A DNA stretch of 64,000 nucleotides. Origin: Pseudanabaena mucicola FACHB-723. GTDB lineage: Bacteria; Cyanobacteriota; Cyanobacteriia; Pseudanabaenales; Pseudanabaenaceae. Under the pieces are notes generated by a model. The model had not been told where the DNA came from. It did no database searches and saw only the letters and a program-made list of their open reading frames with translations. Where the stretch lies: the NCBI RefSeq assembly GCF_014696385.1, contig NZ_JACJQB010000010.1, positions 1-64,000 on the forward strand, read 5' to 3'. The position numbers and the translations under genes are program-made. Positions 53,378 through 60,861 of the stretch are shown piece after piece. Numbering within the stretch: the first letter of the stretch is position 1; each line of letters begins with the position of its first letter.

Positions 53378-53950
53378 ATGGCAGTTATCGAAACCGTACC
53401 AAACGTAGTTTTCAAGACCCGTGTACGTGACGAGTCCGTTGGTGGTCCTAACCCCTATCGTTGGGAAGACAAAACTACTCAAGATCTATTTGCTGGCAAA
53501 AAAGTAGTTGTTTTCTCTCTACCTGGTGCATTCACTCCTACCTGTTCATCCAATCACTTACCCCGCTACGAAGAGCTTTATGAAGAATTCAAGGGTCTAG
53601 GTGTGGATGCAGTTATCTGTGTATCTGTTAACGATGCTTTCGTAATGTTCAAGTGGGGCAAGGAAATCGGCGCTAAGAATGTATTCTTGCTCCCCGATGG
53701 TGCTGGCGAATTTACCCGCAAGATGGGTATGTTAGTTGACAAGTCCAACATCGGTTTTGGTCTTCGCTCTTGGCGCTATTCTATGCTCGTAAACGATTGC
53801 AAGATCGAGAAGATCTTCGTTGAGCCTGGTTTTTCTGATAACTGTGAAACCGATCCTTTTGAAGTTTCTGACGCTGACACCATGTTGGCTTACCTAAAGG
53901 GTGCTGCTCCTGCTGGCGTATCCTCTCCTCGTCTAGCTTTTGAAGGCTAA
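53378..53950 (+). CDS. Type II peroxiredoxin
   Basis: A 190-residue peroxiredoxin of the Prx5/type II class that reduces hydrogen peroxide and alkyl hydroperoxides. The peroxidatic cysteine is C56 in [35 protein letters not shown] and [17 protein letters not shown] are typical for the class. The reductant could be glutaredoxin, thioredoxin or the flavoprotein encoded next. A hairpin terminator follows at 53956. Confidence 0.93.
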   Translation: MAVIETVPNVVFKTRVRDESVGGPNPYRWEDKTTQDLFAGKKVVVFSLPGAFTPTCSSNHLPRYEELYEEFKGLGVDAVICVSVNDAFVMFKWGKEIGAKNVFLLPDGAGEFTRKMGMLVDKSNIGFGLRSWRYSMLVNDCKIEKIFVEPGFSDNCETDPFEVSDADTMLAYLKGAAPAGVSSPRLAFEG

Positions 53951-53955
53951 TCACT

Positions 53956-53992
53956 AAAATAAGAAAGTACGCGCAGCGTACTTTCTTATTTT
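53956..53992. terminator. Hairpin terminator, GC-GCA-GC loop
   Basis: Perfect 17-bp arms (53956-53972 and 53976-53992) around GCA, 5 nt after the peroxiredoxin stop; it separates that gene from the flavoprotein gene. Confidence 0.9.
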
Positions 53993-53997
53993 TATTA

Positions 53998-55014
53998 ATG
54001 TACTTAAAATGGGGTGCTATGAAACTCTCTAGCAAAAATCTAAATGAGCGCCTTGAGACGGTTTACGATGCGATCGTCGTTGGTGGTGGCATGGGCGGGC
54101 TATCGGCGGCAATCTATTTGGCTCGCTACGGTCTGAAATGCTTAGTGATTGAGAAGGGAAAAGGACGATCGCTATGGATGCAGGATCTGCGGAACTATGT
54201 AGGACTAGATCCCCATACCCCCGGCCGCGATATTTTAAACCATGCTACTAAGACTTCTTTAGATTGGGGAGCTGATCATCTGCGTGGCTATGTGGAAGAG
54301 GTAACCGATGAAGGTGAAACCTTTGCTGTTAAGGTAAAAGTTGGGAAAAAAGACAGCATTTATCCCATATTTCGCAGTAAGTATGTAGTTGCAGCTTCGG
54401 GCATTATTGACCATTTGCCTCAGCTAGAAGATATGCAGAATGTCTATGACTATGCTGGCTATACGCTTCATGTTTGTATGATCTGTGATGGCTTTGACAT
54501 GTGGGATCAAAAAGCAGTGCTAATTGCGAATACGGAAGGGCAGATTGGGGCAGCTTTCGTATTGAACTGGTTCACGCCTTATATTTCTGTGCTGACCCAT
54601 GGTTTGTGTTCTGTCAGCGATGCGATGAAGCAAAAATTAGCAGACCATGGCTATCCTCTGTACGAAGCACCGATCGCAAAATTTCATGGGGAAAACCATA
54701 AACTCAGTGGTGTAGAACTAACCGACGGTACAATCGTGGAAGCGACTACTGGTTTAGTGGGTATGGGTTCGATTTACCATAATCAATACCTCAAGGGTAT
54801 CGAAGGCTTGGAATGGGATGGGCAGAGCCTTGTTACTAACGATATGTGCAAGACCAGTCACGATCGCATTTTTGCCCTTGGTGATTTGAAAAAAGGTTTG
54901 AATCAAGTGTCGATTGCAGTGGCTGATGGCACTTTGGCGGCAACTCAAATCTGGCGCAATATTCGCCGTGCGAGTGAGCCTCGGAAATGGGAAGAGAATA
55001 TTAAACAGGCATAA
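53998..55014 (+). CDS. Thioredoxin-reductase-like flavoprotein with CMIC motif
   Basis: A 338-residue two-dinucleotide-domain flavoprotein. The FAD motif is VVGGGMGGLSAAIYLARYG from 28. The redox pair CMICDG (C160 and C163) stands where TrxR has CATCDG. The final FAD block is FALGDLKKGLNQVSIAVADG. The expected NADPH motif GxGxxA is replaced by ANTEGQIGAA (177-186), so NADPH use is doubtful. This recalls cyanobacterial TrxR relatives such as DTR (Slr0600) and DDOR. ATG 54019 is an alternative start. Confidence 0.8.
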   Translation: MYLKWGAMKLSSKNLNERLETVYDAIVVGGGMGGLSAAIYLARYGLKCLVIEKGKGRSLWMQDLRNYVGLDPHTPGRDILNHATKTSLDWGADHLRGYVEEVTDEGETFAVKVKVGKKDSIYPIFRSKYVVAASGIIDHLPQLEDMQNVYDYAGYTLHVCMICDGFDMWDQKAVLIANTEGQIGAAFVLNWFTPYISVLTHGLCSVSDAMKQKLADHGYPLYEAPIAKFHGENHKLSGVELTDGTIVEATTGLVGMGSIYHNQYLKGIEGLEWDGQSLVTNDMCKTSHDRIFALGDLKKGLNQVSIAVADGTLAATQIWRNIRRASEPRKWEENIKQA

Positions 55015-55055
55015 AAAAAGCGCCGCAATGCGGCGCTTTTTTTATGCCTGTTTAA
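55001..55055. terminator. 26-bp hairpin, GC-AAT-GC loop
   Basis: Perfect arms 55001-55026 and 55030-55055 around AAT. The left arm holds the last four codons and stop of the flavoprotein gene; the right arm ends 3 nt before the stop of the convergent GH94 gene. Confidence 0.9.
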
Positions 55056-55057
55056 GG

Positions 55058-57475
55058 TTAGAGACTAACTGCGATCGCAATTTCATCATCTGCATATTTA
55101 GCCAGATCGATCAACTTGCCCTCTATGACCTCGCCATTAACCGTCATCTGTTTGACTTCGCAATGATTGGTCACGGTCAAAGAGAGAGTTTTACCGCGAA
55201 ACTTGCGCTGGGCTGTAAATCCTGACCATGCCGCAGGAATTTTAGGATCGATAATCATGCCCTCAAAGGTGGGTTGAAATCCTAAAATATGATCGATGCC
55301 GATGCGTAACATCCATACAGCCGTACCTGTAAGCCATGAATGGCTTGCCTGACCTTGGGTTTCATGATCTGGGCTAGTCACATATTCAGGATAAACATAA
55401 GGCTCGGTTTCAAAGCGATCGCATTTTGCCTCAGTCGCCTGTGAGGAATTTATTGGCATCATGCGGCGATAGATTTCCCATGCAAATTCAGTATCACCAT
55501 TGAGTAAAGAAGCTAGCACAAACCATGAAGAGGCATGGTTAAATACTGCGCCATTTTCTTTCTTGCCCGGCACACAACGGCTAATTAAACCTACTGTGTC
55601 ATCAATTTCTGTAAACGATGGCGCAACGATTTGCATTCCAAAGGGAGTTGCTAAATATTCACGGCTACTTGCCATCGCTTTATCGGCGCGATCCTGTGGC
55701 GCGAGTTCGGAAATAACTGCCCATGATTGCGCGTTCAAAAAGATTTTGCCCTGAGTTGCGGCAGCTACGCCGATCGGTTCGCCATTGTCACGGAAGGCTC
55801 GTAAATACCATTCGCCATCCCAACAGATATCGTTAGTTACTTTGCGAAGATGCTCATAAAACTTTTGGAACCGTTCAAAAGCCTCGCGATCGCCTTGTTG
55901 TTCGCAGACTGGCAGAGATTTTTTGAGTACATACCCCAAGAAAAATGCGCCCCAAGTAGTTTCACCCTTGCCCTGTGAGCCAACATGGTCAAGGGTGTCA
56001 TTCCAGTCACCTGTGAAAATGCGCGGCATTCCTCGCTCACCTGTATTTGCGATCGCAAAGTCCAGCGCTCTCACCAAATGTTCATATACTGTCCCTGACG
56101 TATCATCATGGTAATGCACCACTTCCTCAAGAATTGAAAAATCTCCTGTTTCCTTGAGATATTCCACAACCCCAAAGGGAATCCAAAGCGGTGTGTCGGA
56201 ATGGTTAGTACGTTCTCCTGTATTGGTTAGTACAAAATAATTATGTAAAGTAGAACCATCCTTAAATTGGAAGTTCAAAGCTTTAAGCAATCTTTCTCTT
56301 ACTCGCGCAGGATCGACCATTACTACGCCAAGAATATCTTGGAAGCGATCGCGCATTCCCGTCCCAAATAGCAATCCGCCGTGATAATAGCCCGAATTTC
56401 GCGCCATATCAAAAGTTACCGCCGCCTGATACTGGTTCCAGACATTAATCATCGCGTTAAATGCTTTATCGGGCGTTTGCACCTGCACACAGGACAAATG
56501 CTGACCCCATTTTTGTTTTAAATTATTGAAATAGTTGTCAACTATTTCAATAATCTTGTCCTCCTCTCCCAAGGGTGGAGAGGGACTAGGGGTGAGGACA
56601 GGACTTTCCCCCTTTGGCGCAATCTCTAAAACAACCGCAAAATCTACAGAACTATTTGCCGCCAGATTAATTTTCGATTGCAAAGCCACCACAGGATCAC
56701 CTGCCGTAATCTCTGTATTTTGCATCACCCCAGTTTCCACCGCCACAGGATTCGCTTCCGATCGCCATCTGCCGATAAAAGTATCGAGACTACTATCAAA
56801 GCCTGAAATAGGAAGACTCTGGGAGAAATAAATTTGATACTTCCAATCAATATTTGGCTGCTTAACGGAAACTCCCTTATTCAAAACCCAATAGCGGCGA
56901 GTCGCAACTAATGCTTGTAGCTCCTGATCAAAATGAATGTCAGTAAAATGTTTGTCATTAGGTTGATTGATCTGATCATTCAACGCATTCCCCATCAACA
57001 ATTCCAAGAAAGAATAAACTTCTAAATCTCGCGATTGTCCTGAAAGTTCCGTTAACTTCACGCGCCAAACTTCAGCATTGGTATCTGTTGGCACGAAATA
57101 AGTAATTTCCCCACGAATTCCATTAATCTCAGTTGTAATTGTGGTGTAACCCTGACCATGGCGACATTCATAAAAGTCATAATTCAAGTCAATCGTCGGA
57201 GCCCAACTCAGTGACCAATATTTCCCTGTTGCAGCATCTTTGACCATCACATAACGCCCCGGACGATCCCAAGGTAGGCAGTTATAGCGCATTCGGCTAA
57301 TGCGGTTGTCCCGTGGCGATTCTAAAAAGCTAAATCCGCCGCCTGTATGAGAAATTAGCCCTGCATATTGGCTATTCCACATGTAGTTAAACCAAGGCCG
57401 CGGAGTGCGCGGATCTGTAATCACAAATTCCCGATAATCTTCGGTGTAATAGCCATATTGGTTTGCGATCGCCAC
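55058..57475 (-). CDS. GH94-family glycoside phosphorylase with a repeat-derived insertion
   Basis: An 805-residue enzyme of the GH94 (cellobiose/chitobiose phosphorylase, NdvB-like) family. The N-terminal beta-sandwich starts QYGYYTEDYREFVITDPRTPRPW. The (alpha/alpha)6 catalytic domain has TGDWNDTLDHVG (D490-W-N-D493) with the general acid, GGLLFGTGMRDRFQD and the late NHASSWFVLASLL. Such enzymes split beta-glucosides with phosphate. The start is a GTG inside a HIP1-like context. Residues about 289-312 derive from an inserted repeat. The exact substrate is unknown. Confidence 0.9.
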   Translation of the reverse strand: MAIANQYGYYTEDYREFVITDPRTPRPWFNYMWNSQYAGLISHTGGGFSFLESPRDNRISRMRYNCLPWDRPGRYVMVKDAATGKYWSLSWAPTIDLNYDFYECRHGQGYTTITTEINGIRGEITYFVPTDTNAEVWRVKLTELSGQSRDLEVYSFLELLMGNALNDQINQPNDKHFTDIHFDQELQALVATRRYWVLNKGVSVKQPNIDWKYQIYFSQSLPISGFDSSLDTFIGRWRSEANPVAVETGVMQNTEITAGDPVVALQSKINLAANSSVDFAVVLEIAPKGESPVLTPSPSPPLGEEDKIIEIVDNYFNNLKQKWGQHLSCVQVQTPDKAFNAMINVWNQYQAAVTFDMARNSGYYHGGLLFGTGMRDRFQDILGVVMVDPARVRERLLKALNFQFKDGSTLHNYFVLTNTGERTNHSDTPLWIPFGVVEYLKETGDFSILEEVVHYHDDTSGTVYEHLVRALDFAIANTGERGMPRIFTGDWNDTLDHVGSQGKGETTWGAFFLGYVLKKSLPVCEQQGDREAFERFQKFYEHLRKVTNDICWDGEWYLRAFRDNGEPIGVAAATQGKIFLNAQSWAVISELAPQDRADKAMASSREYLATPFGMQIVAPSFTEIDDTVGLISRCVPGKKENGAVFNHASSWFVLASLLNGDTEFAWEIYRRMMPINSSQATEAKCDRFETEPYVYPEYVTSPDHETQGQASHSWLTGTAVWMLRIGIDHILGFQPTFEGMIIDPKIPAAWSGFTAQRKFRGKTLSLTVTNHCEVKQMTVNGEVIEGKLIDLAKYADDEIAIAVSL
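56522..56608. repeat. Palindromic repeat inserted in frame in the GH94 gene
   Basis: A 33-nt palindrome (56522-56554, 16-bp arms, single central base) is followed by a segment (about 56558-56608) containing CTCTCC/GGAGAG arms (near 56564-56582) and GACTAGGGGTGAGGAC. It encodes the low-complexity LTPSPSPPLGEED and KIIEIVDNYF. The same kind of sequence is common as an intergenic repeat in cyanobacteria, as far as I recall. Confidence 0.7.
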
Positions 57476-57536
57476 AATGAAAAATGTTCCTATAGTTGAT
57501 GGTTATTATTCATTGAACCATTATTTTTCAACTTCT

Positions 57537-57577
57537 CATCAAAATTGCGATCGCACAAATGCTCAACTCTCTTGGCT
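57537..57577. repeat. Dispersed repeat, copy 1
   Basis: 41 nt matching 58262-58302 at 37 of 41 positions. It overlaps the last codons of the Uma2 gene (57563), so the C-terminus of that protein is partly repeat-derived. Confidence 0.7.
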
Positions 57578-58159
57578 AATTTCAGTGTCATTTGTCAGGA
57601 CCAGTCCACGATAAATTTTTGCGATCTCAAAGGTGAGATTAATGCTCTTTAGCTCGATCATGTCACCTTCTTTATAGTTAACAATTATCCATTCTCCATT
57701 CTCTTTTTTGTGATACAGGTCTATTTCAATGCTGGTGGAACTAACTAATAGATAGTCCTGCAATACAGGATTATTGGCATATAGTCGAAATTTACCGCCG
57801 CGATCGTAGGCTTCGGTACTAGGTGATAAAACTTCAACAATTAGGGATGGATAGGTAATGTATTGAGTAGTGGCTTTGTCGCGATCGTCACAGGTGACGC
57901 TGACATCGGGATAGGTGTAGTTTTGGGTTTTGACGATTTTTACGCGCAAGTCTGAGTTACTTACATCGCAACTACTGCCATCTAGGTGATTAGAGAATAA
58001 AGTAGTAAACCTAACTGCAATTAAGCTATGGTTTCTGCTACCGCCACTCATGGCATAGACTTGACCTTCGATATACTCGTGTTTGTGTAGCTGCTTTTCC
58101 TCCCAAGCAAAGTATTCTTGAGGAGTAAGCTGAGGAAATTTTTCTCTAGCTGCGATCAT
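57563..58159 (-). CDS. Uma2 family putative endonuclease (DUF820)
   Basis: A 198-residue Uma2 protein with the usual blocks: LTPQEYFAWEEKQLHKHEYIEGQVYAMSGGSRNHSLIA in parts, then YTYPDVSVTCDDRDKATTQYI (Asp) and PSLIVEVLSPSTEAYDRGGKF (Glu). The C-terminal five residues come from a dispersed repeat. These genes are numerous in cyanobacterial genomes, and a nuclease role is predicted from the PD-(D/E)xK-like fold. Confidence 0.88.
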   Translation of the reverse strand: MIAAREKFPQLTPQEYFAWEEKQLHKHEYIEGQVYAMSGGSRNHSLIAVRFTTLFSNHLDGSSCDVSNSDLRVKIVKTQNYTYPDVSVTCDDRDKATTQYITYPSLIVEVLSPSTEAYDRGGKFRLYANNPVLQDYLLVSSTSIEIDLYHKKENGEWIIVNYKEGDMIELKSINLTFEIAKIYRGLVLTNDTEISQES

Positions 58160-58226
58160 GTTTTTTCAGGGAGTAAGAGGTTTTTTACATTTTAATCGAT
58201 CAAATTCACATCACCAAACAATGTAG

Positions 58227-58302
58227 GGGTTGAGCATTTGCGCCACTATTTCTCAATTCCCCATCAAAATCGCGATCACGCAAATGCTCAACCCTCTTGG
58301 CT
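58227..58302. repeat. MITE-like repeat with 16-bp inverted arms (copy 2)
   Basis: GGGTTGAGCATTTGCG (58227-58242) and CGCAAATGCTCAACCC (58279-58294) are perfect inverted arms around 36 nt. The right half, 58262-58302, recurs at 57537. It lies in a 198-nt gap between two minus-strand genes. Confidence 0.75.
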
Positions 58303-58357
58303 GTAACCGATAAACTCTCCCTGCGGTTAGAGGTTTTGAGTAAATTAATTGTTATGG

Positions 58358-58807
58358 TTAGATACTTGAAATGATTGCATTTTTAATAGAATCAATGTAT
58401 TCATCAATTTGCTGAATTGCTTGAGTATTGCTATTAGTTCCAATATCGCTTACTCCGTCACCAACCATTTCCCCAATTTTTGCCGCACCGACTCCTGATG
58501 CAAGAGTGATTGCACCAGCGATCGCTGTAGGGGGAAACAACATCAATGCTGCACCTGTAACCATTGCCGCTAGCCCCGCCCCCCCAGAAGCAAGTTTTGT
58601 AATTTCTCCTCCTGTTTGTACCTTGTTCATCGACAATTGCAATTCTGATTTCTGAGATTCGAGTTCTTGAATGATAAGCTTTGCTTCCTGTATTGTCATG
58701 TCAATTCCTTTCCACCTAATCGGTGTAGTTCTGGGGCGTTGACCAATTTCAACACGATTTTCTTCAATCAAAACTTGAACAAAGTTAACCAACTCTTCTC
58801 TATTCAT
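58358..58807 (-). CDS. Small hydrophobic-hairpin protein
   Basis: A 149-residue protein, family not recognised. The N-terminal 65 residues are polar and helical. About 67-115 is Gly/Ala-rich and hydrophobic (LASGGAGLAAMVTGAALMLFPP, TAIAGAITLASGVGAAK), like a membrane hairpin or glycine zipper. It overlaps the gene upstream by 4 nt (58804-58807). Confidence 0.62.
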   Translation of the reverse strand: MNREELVNFVQVLIEENRVEIGQRPRTTPIRWKGIDMTIQEAKLIIQELESQKSELQLSMNKVQTGGEITKLASGGAGLAAMVTGAALMLFPPTAIAGAITLASGVGAAKIGEMVGDGVSDIGTNSNTQAIQQIDEYIDSIKNAIISSI

Positions 58808-59226
58808 TGAAACAACCTTTTTCCGACTAATTTTCGATCGTCTACTTTTGAACCGCCCTCAAAAACCGCTCTAATTTCTGCACCACTACGGTGTTGCCAA
58901 GAGTACGTGGCTCGAATATCATCAGTAGTCTCAATAACACTTAATTCTTGACCTTGCCTTCCAAGAATAAAAACAACTTCGGAATACTTCATGCCATTTT
59001 TAAGTGCTGCAAATTGACTATTTGTAAATGTCAAGCCAGCATTGTCTTCTAATTCTTTATAGTAACTATTGATAGCTCCTTGGATACACAAGCTATTCAA
59101 ATTTATAACCCTACCTGATGATGTAATCATGTAGCAAAGTGGTAAGTTATTAGGCTCAGCTTTCAATGGCAATCCTGAGAAGAAGCTAAAATAAGCAACA
59201 GTTAATCCCGAAATAAGATACTTCAT
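58804..59226 (-). CDS. Exported BamE/BLIP-like small protein
   Basis: A 140-residue protein with a signal peptide (about 1-23, cleaved near LPLKAEP). The C-terminal part FAALKNGMKYSEVVFILGRQGQELS...TYSWQH, then AVFEGGSKVDD, resembles the small alpha/beta fold of BamE/SmpA and BLIP relatives. No lipobox cysteine is visible, so it should be free in the periplasm. It is coupled to the next gene by a 4-nt overlap. Confidence 0.65.
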   Translation of the reverse strand: MKYLISGLTVAYFSFFSGLPLKAEPNNLPLCYMITSSGRVINLNSLCIQGAINSYYKELEDNAGLTFTNSQFAALKNGMKYSEVVFILGRQGQELSVIETTDDIRATYSWQHRSGAEIRAVFEGGSKVDDRKLVGKRLFQ

Positions 59227-59274
59227 CTTATCCCCCTTACTATATTAGTTATACAAAGCTATACGAACATTGTA

Positions 59275-59328
59275 GGAAATTGCTTTATAAGGACAACAAT
59301 CAAAGTTTGTCCTTATAAAGCAATTTCC
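59275..59328. terminator. 22-bp hairpin with 10-nt loop
   Basis: Perfect arms 59275-59296 and 59307-59328, just downstream of the minus-strand gene ending at 59330 and upstream of the gene starting at 59226. Confidence 0.8.
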
Positions 59329-59329
59329 A

Positions 59330-59524
59330 CTATTTATCATCCGATGTGAGCATTGACCATAAGCCAACAGCTACACCAATACCAGCAACAACAGGTAATA
59401 TGGGAGCGCTTGCAACCGCAGCAACTAAACCAGATGCCCCAGCCGCAACGCCAGCAGTGACAGTTGGAGCGATAAGCTTGGCAGAAATTTCAGCCATTCT
59501 ACGTCCGTCATCTTTTTTACTCAT
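59330..59524 (-). CDS. Small Ala/Gly-rich membrane protein
   Basis: A 64-residue protein with a long hydrophobic Ala/Gly/Val stretch (about 20-55: TVTAGVAAGASGLVAAVASAP and LPVVAGIGVAVGLW) likely to form a membrane hairpin, between short charged ends. Unknown family. A GTG at 59527 precedes the ATG used here. It is divergent from the HTH protein gene, 118 nt away. Confidence 0.6.
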   Translation of the reverse strand: MSKKDDGRRMAEISAKLIAPTVTAGVAAGASGLVAAVASAPILPVVAGIGVAVGLWSMLTSDDK

Positions 59525-59642
59525 CACTTTTTCCCATATTTGAAAGAATATATTTACTTTAGGCTAGTTTTAGTTAGCTAATACCTAGCTTTAGCTAATA
59601 GTTATGTTAGGATTTAGTTAGGAATTTATTCAGGTAATATTT

Positions 59643-60146
59643 ATGACATTTACTGATGAACAGTTTCCGCAGGTTTTTACGGAGTGGGACTTAGAGACTC
59701 TGTATACCGATTTAGCTTCGGCTAAAGGGAGGCGTTTAACTCCTGTTGAAAAATTGCATTTGAGAGGATTGTTAGCGGGGCATAGTCCCTCGGAAATTGC
59801 CGAAAAGCTTAGTAAAAGTGCAAAAGGCGTAGAAGTAGATCTATGTAGTACCTTGTATCAGTACGTCAAAAATTTAGTTGGGAAGTCTAACGGCAAAGTT
59901 GATAATTGGAGAAGCATAACTGAATGGCTTGAAGGGGCTGGTTATAGAAAACAAATACCTGTTGAAGTAAATTCAGATGATCACTTCTCTGTAAAAATTT
60001 TAGTTAAAAGAGCGAATGTAGTTCTTGAGAAAAATCAAATAGCTATTGATATTAATTTGAGAATTATTGCTCCAACTTCATCAGAAAGTAGTATGTCCGA
60101 AGATATAGAAATTACACAGACTAATCCATCTTTGTCTATCGAATAA
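59643..60146 (+). CDS. HTH protein related to N-terminal domains of conflict NTPases
   Basis: A 167-residue protein. Residues about 12-100 (RLTPVEKLHLRGLLAGHSPSEIAEKL and KVDNWRSITEWLEGAGYR) resemble the helix-turn-helix domain that starts many cyanobacterial NACHT/NB-ARC/WD40 proteins (vMAP-type effector-associated domain). Here it stands alone with a short beta-rich C-terminus. It could be a truncated sensor or an independent regulator. It precedes a MazEF-like module. Confidence 0.65.
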   Translation: MTFTDEQFPQVFTEWDLETLYTDLASAKGRRLTPVEKLHLRGLLAGHSPSEIAEKLSKSAKGVEVDLCSTLYQYVKNLVGKSNGKVDNWRSITEWLEGAGYRKQIPVEVNSDDHFSVKILVKRANVVLEKNQIAIDINLRIIAPTSSESSMSEDIEITQTNPSLSIE

Positions 60147-60193
60147 AGAAAGCTCCTAAAATACTGACTACCAGAGAAACAGAGATTCCCAAC

Positions 60194-60460
60194 ATGATTG
60201 AACTAACTTTTGAACAAAGACAAGATGTCATCAAACAAAGAGAAACTCCTCCCCGTGCGATTGACCCAGACACAGAAACAACCTATGTACTTATTCGCGA
60301 AGAAGTATATGCAAAAATAAAAGCAATTTTAATCGAAGAGCAGAATAATCAATTCTTTCAAGATATGTATCTTCCTGTCATGGAAACTTTCGGAAAAGAA
60401 GGCTGGGACGATCCAGCGATGGATATATATAACGATCTTGATCCGCGCAGACAATCATGA
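60194..60460 (+). CDS. Antitoxin of a MazF/PemK pair
   Basis: An 88-residue protein upstream of and overlapping a MazF-like toxin by 4 nt (ATGA). Typical text of this cyanobacterial antitoxin group: LTFEQRQDVIKQRETPPRAIDPDTETTYVLIREEVYAKIK in parts. The acidic tail (EGWDDPAMDIYND) should bind the toxin. Confidence 0.85.
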   Translation: MIELTFEQRQDVIKQRETPPRAIDPDTETTYVLIREEVYAKIKAILIEEQNNQFFQDMYLPVMETFGKEGWDDPAMDIYNDLDPRRQS

Positions 60461-60795
60461 ATATTCAACGAGGAGATATTGTGCTAGTTGATTATCCCTA
60501 TACATCGAGTAGTGAAACTAAAGTTCGCCCCGTTCTTGTAATTCAGAACGATCGCGACAATCAACGCCTTAGAAATACAATCGTAGTCCAAATCACAAGC
60601 CAAACCCAACGCTCCTTAGAACCAACGCAATTATTAATCAAGATGGCATCGGGACTAAGACAAGATTCTGTAATTAATTGCGTCAATCTACTTACACTTA
60701 CTAAAGATAAAATACTTAGAAAATTGGGACAGCTACCGAAGTCGTCACTCCAAAAAGTCAATGACTGTCTAAAAACTGCATTGGAATTAACCTAA
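60457..60795 (+). CDS. PemK/MazF-type mRNA interferase toxin
   Basis: A 112-residue MazF-fold RNase: RGDIVLVDYPYTSSSETKVRPVLVIQND at the start, VVQITSQTQ in the middle and VNLLTLTKDKILRKLGQL at the end. It should cleave mRNA at short sequence sites and be blocked by the overlapping antitoxin. Confidence 0.9.
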   Translation: MNIQRGDIVLVDYPYTSSSETKVRPVLVIQNDRDNQRLRNTIVVQITSQTQRSLEPTQLLIKMASGLRQDSVINCVNLLTLTKDKILRKLGQLPKSSLQKVNDCLKTALELT

Positions 60796-60861
60796 CAGAG
60801 TCATAGCAAATTATTGGGGAATGGCAATAGCAAATTTAGTGCTTGGGGAAATTGGTATAAA

